Shown in pieces: positions 63,812 to 64,000 of a DNA stretch of 64,000 nt (position 1 is the first letter of the stretch; each line of letters starts with the position of its first letter). Location: the NCBI GenBank assembly GCA_024036415.1, contig JAMWET010007157.1:1039501-1103500 (forward strand), in the 5' to 3' direction. Position numbers and translations under genes: made by a program. Origin of the DNA: Prochilodus magdalenae. Taxonomy: Eukaryota > Chordata > Actinopteri > Characiformes > Prochilodontidae. The notes beneath the pieces are model-generated. The model did no database searches and was not told the DNA's origin. It saw only the letters and a program-made list of their open reading frames with translations.

Positions 63812-64000
63812 AAAACTATCACTGAAGAACAGCGAAAGGGGGCTAATAAAGTATGCAGAGAAACAGATGGACTATGTGTCCATCTGGACTGTGTGTAATT
63901 GTAGAACGACAATGTGTTCATAAATGGTAAGTGTAGCTTTTAAAAGAGACAATGAGTGTAGACACAATGAGGTGTACACTCTTAATAAAGTTGTTGGTCA
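63812..64000. repeat. Foldback element copy G, right arm to window edge
   Basis: GAAGAACAGCGAAAGGGGGCTAA, GCAGAGAAACAGATGGACTA and GAGACAATGAGTGTAGACACAATGAGG match the right arm of copies A and B and end CTTAATAAAGTTGTTGG at the window edge. Confidence 0.75.

Overview
The window is vertebrate nuclear DNA, almost certainly from a teleost fish. It has widely spaced exons with GT-AG introns, abundant Tc1/mariner debris, a tRNA-derived SINE, foldback/MITE repeats and very long dinucleotide microsatellites. The foldback family, seven copies here, resembles one I associate with otophysan fishes (characins, catfishes), so that order-level placement is inference. Most open reading frames longer than 60 codons are chance or microsatellite frames. 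Only two genes can be supported.

Gene 1 (minus strand, about 48.1 kb down to the left edge) is the 5' part of nphp4, encoding nephrocystin-4, a ciliary transition-zone protein. Five coding exons join in frame with correct splice phases: 46611-46459, 45221-45078, 17673-17519, 16930-16866 and 3800-3645. They give 224 residues matching the N terminus of vertebrate NPHP4. The remaining exons lie left of the window. Introns 3 and 5 are about 27.4 and 13.1 kb and hold most of the mobile-element remnants. The GC-richer presumed promoter (about 47.7-48.3 kb) contains a full match to the RFX X-box consensus, the expected regulator of ciliary genes, next to an EGR-type GC box and a CTCF-like motif.

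Gene 2 (plus strand, 49.6-55.4 kb) is a complete type I immunoglobulin-superfamily receptor of the fish CD22/sialoadhesin-like type. It has a signal peptide, four Ig domains in a V-C2-V-C2 order, an uncharged transmembrane helix and a tail with four YxxL motifs arranged as two ITAM-spaced pairs. Nine coding exons add up to exactly 1,479 nt (492 residues plus stop) with every splice phase compatible. It lies head-to-head with nphp4.

Layout: 1-46.6 kb is nphp4 exons and introns; 46.6-48.3 kb is the nphp4 5' region with two adjacent MITEs and the promoter; 48.4-48.9 kb is a foldback repeat; 49.3-55.6 kb is the Ig receptor; 55.6-64 kb shows no convincing exon but has a foldback copy, two SINE fragments and a dense cluster of TC/GA, TA, CA and TG microsatellites. 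No RNA gene or CRISPR array was seen. All identifications are from memory of the families and from reading the sequence; no database search was run.
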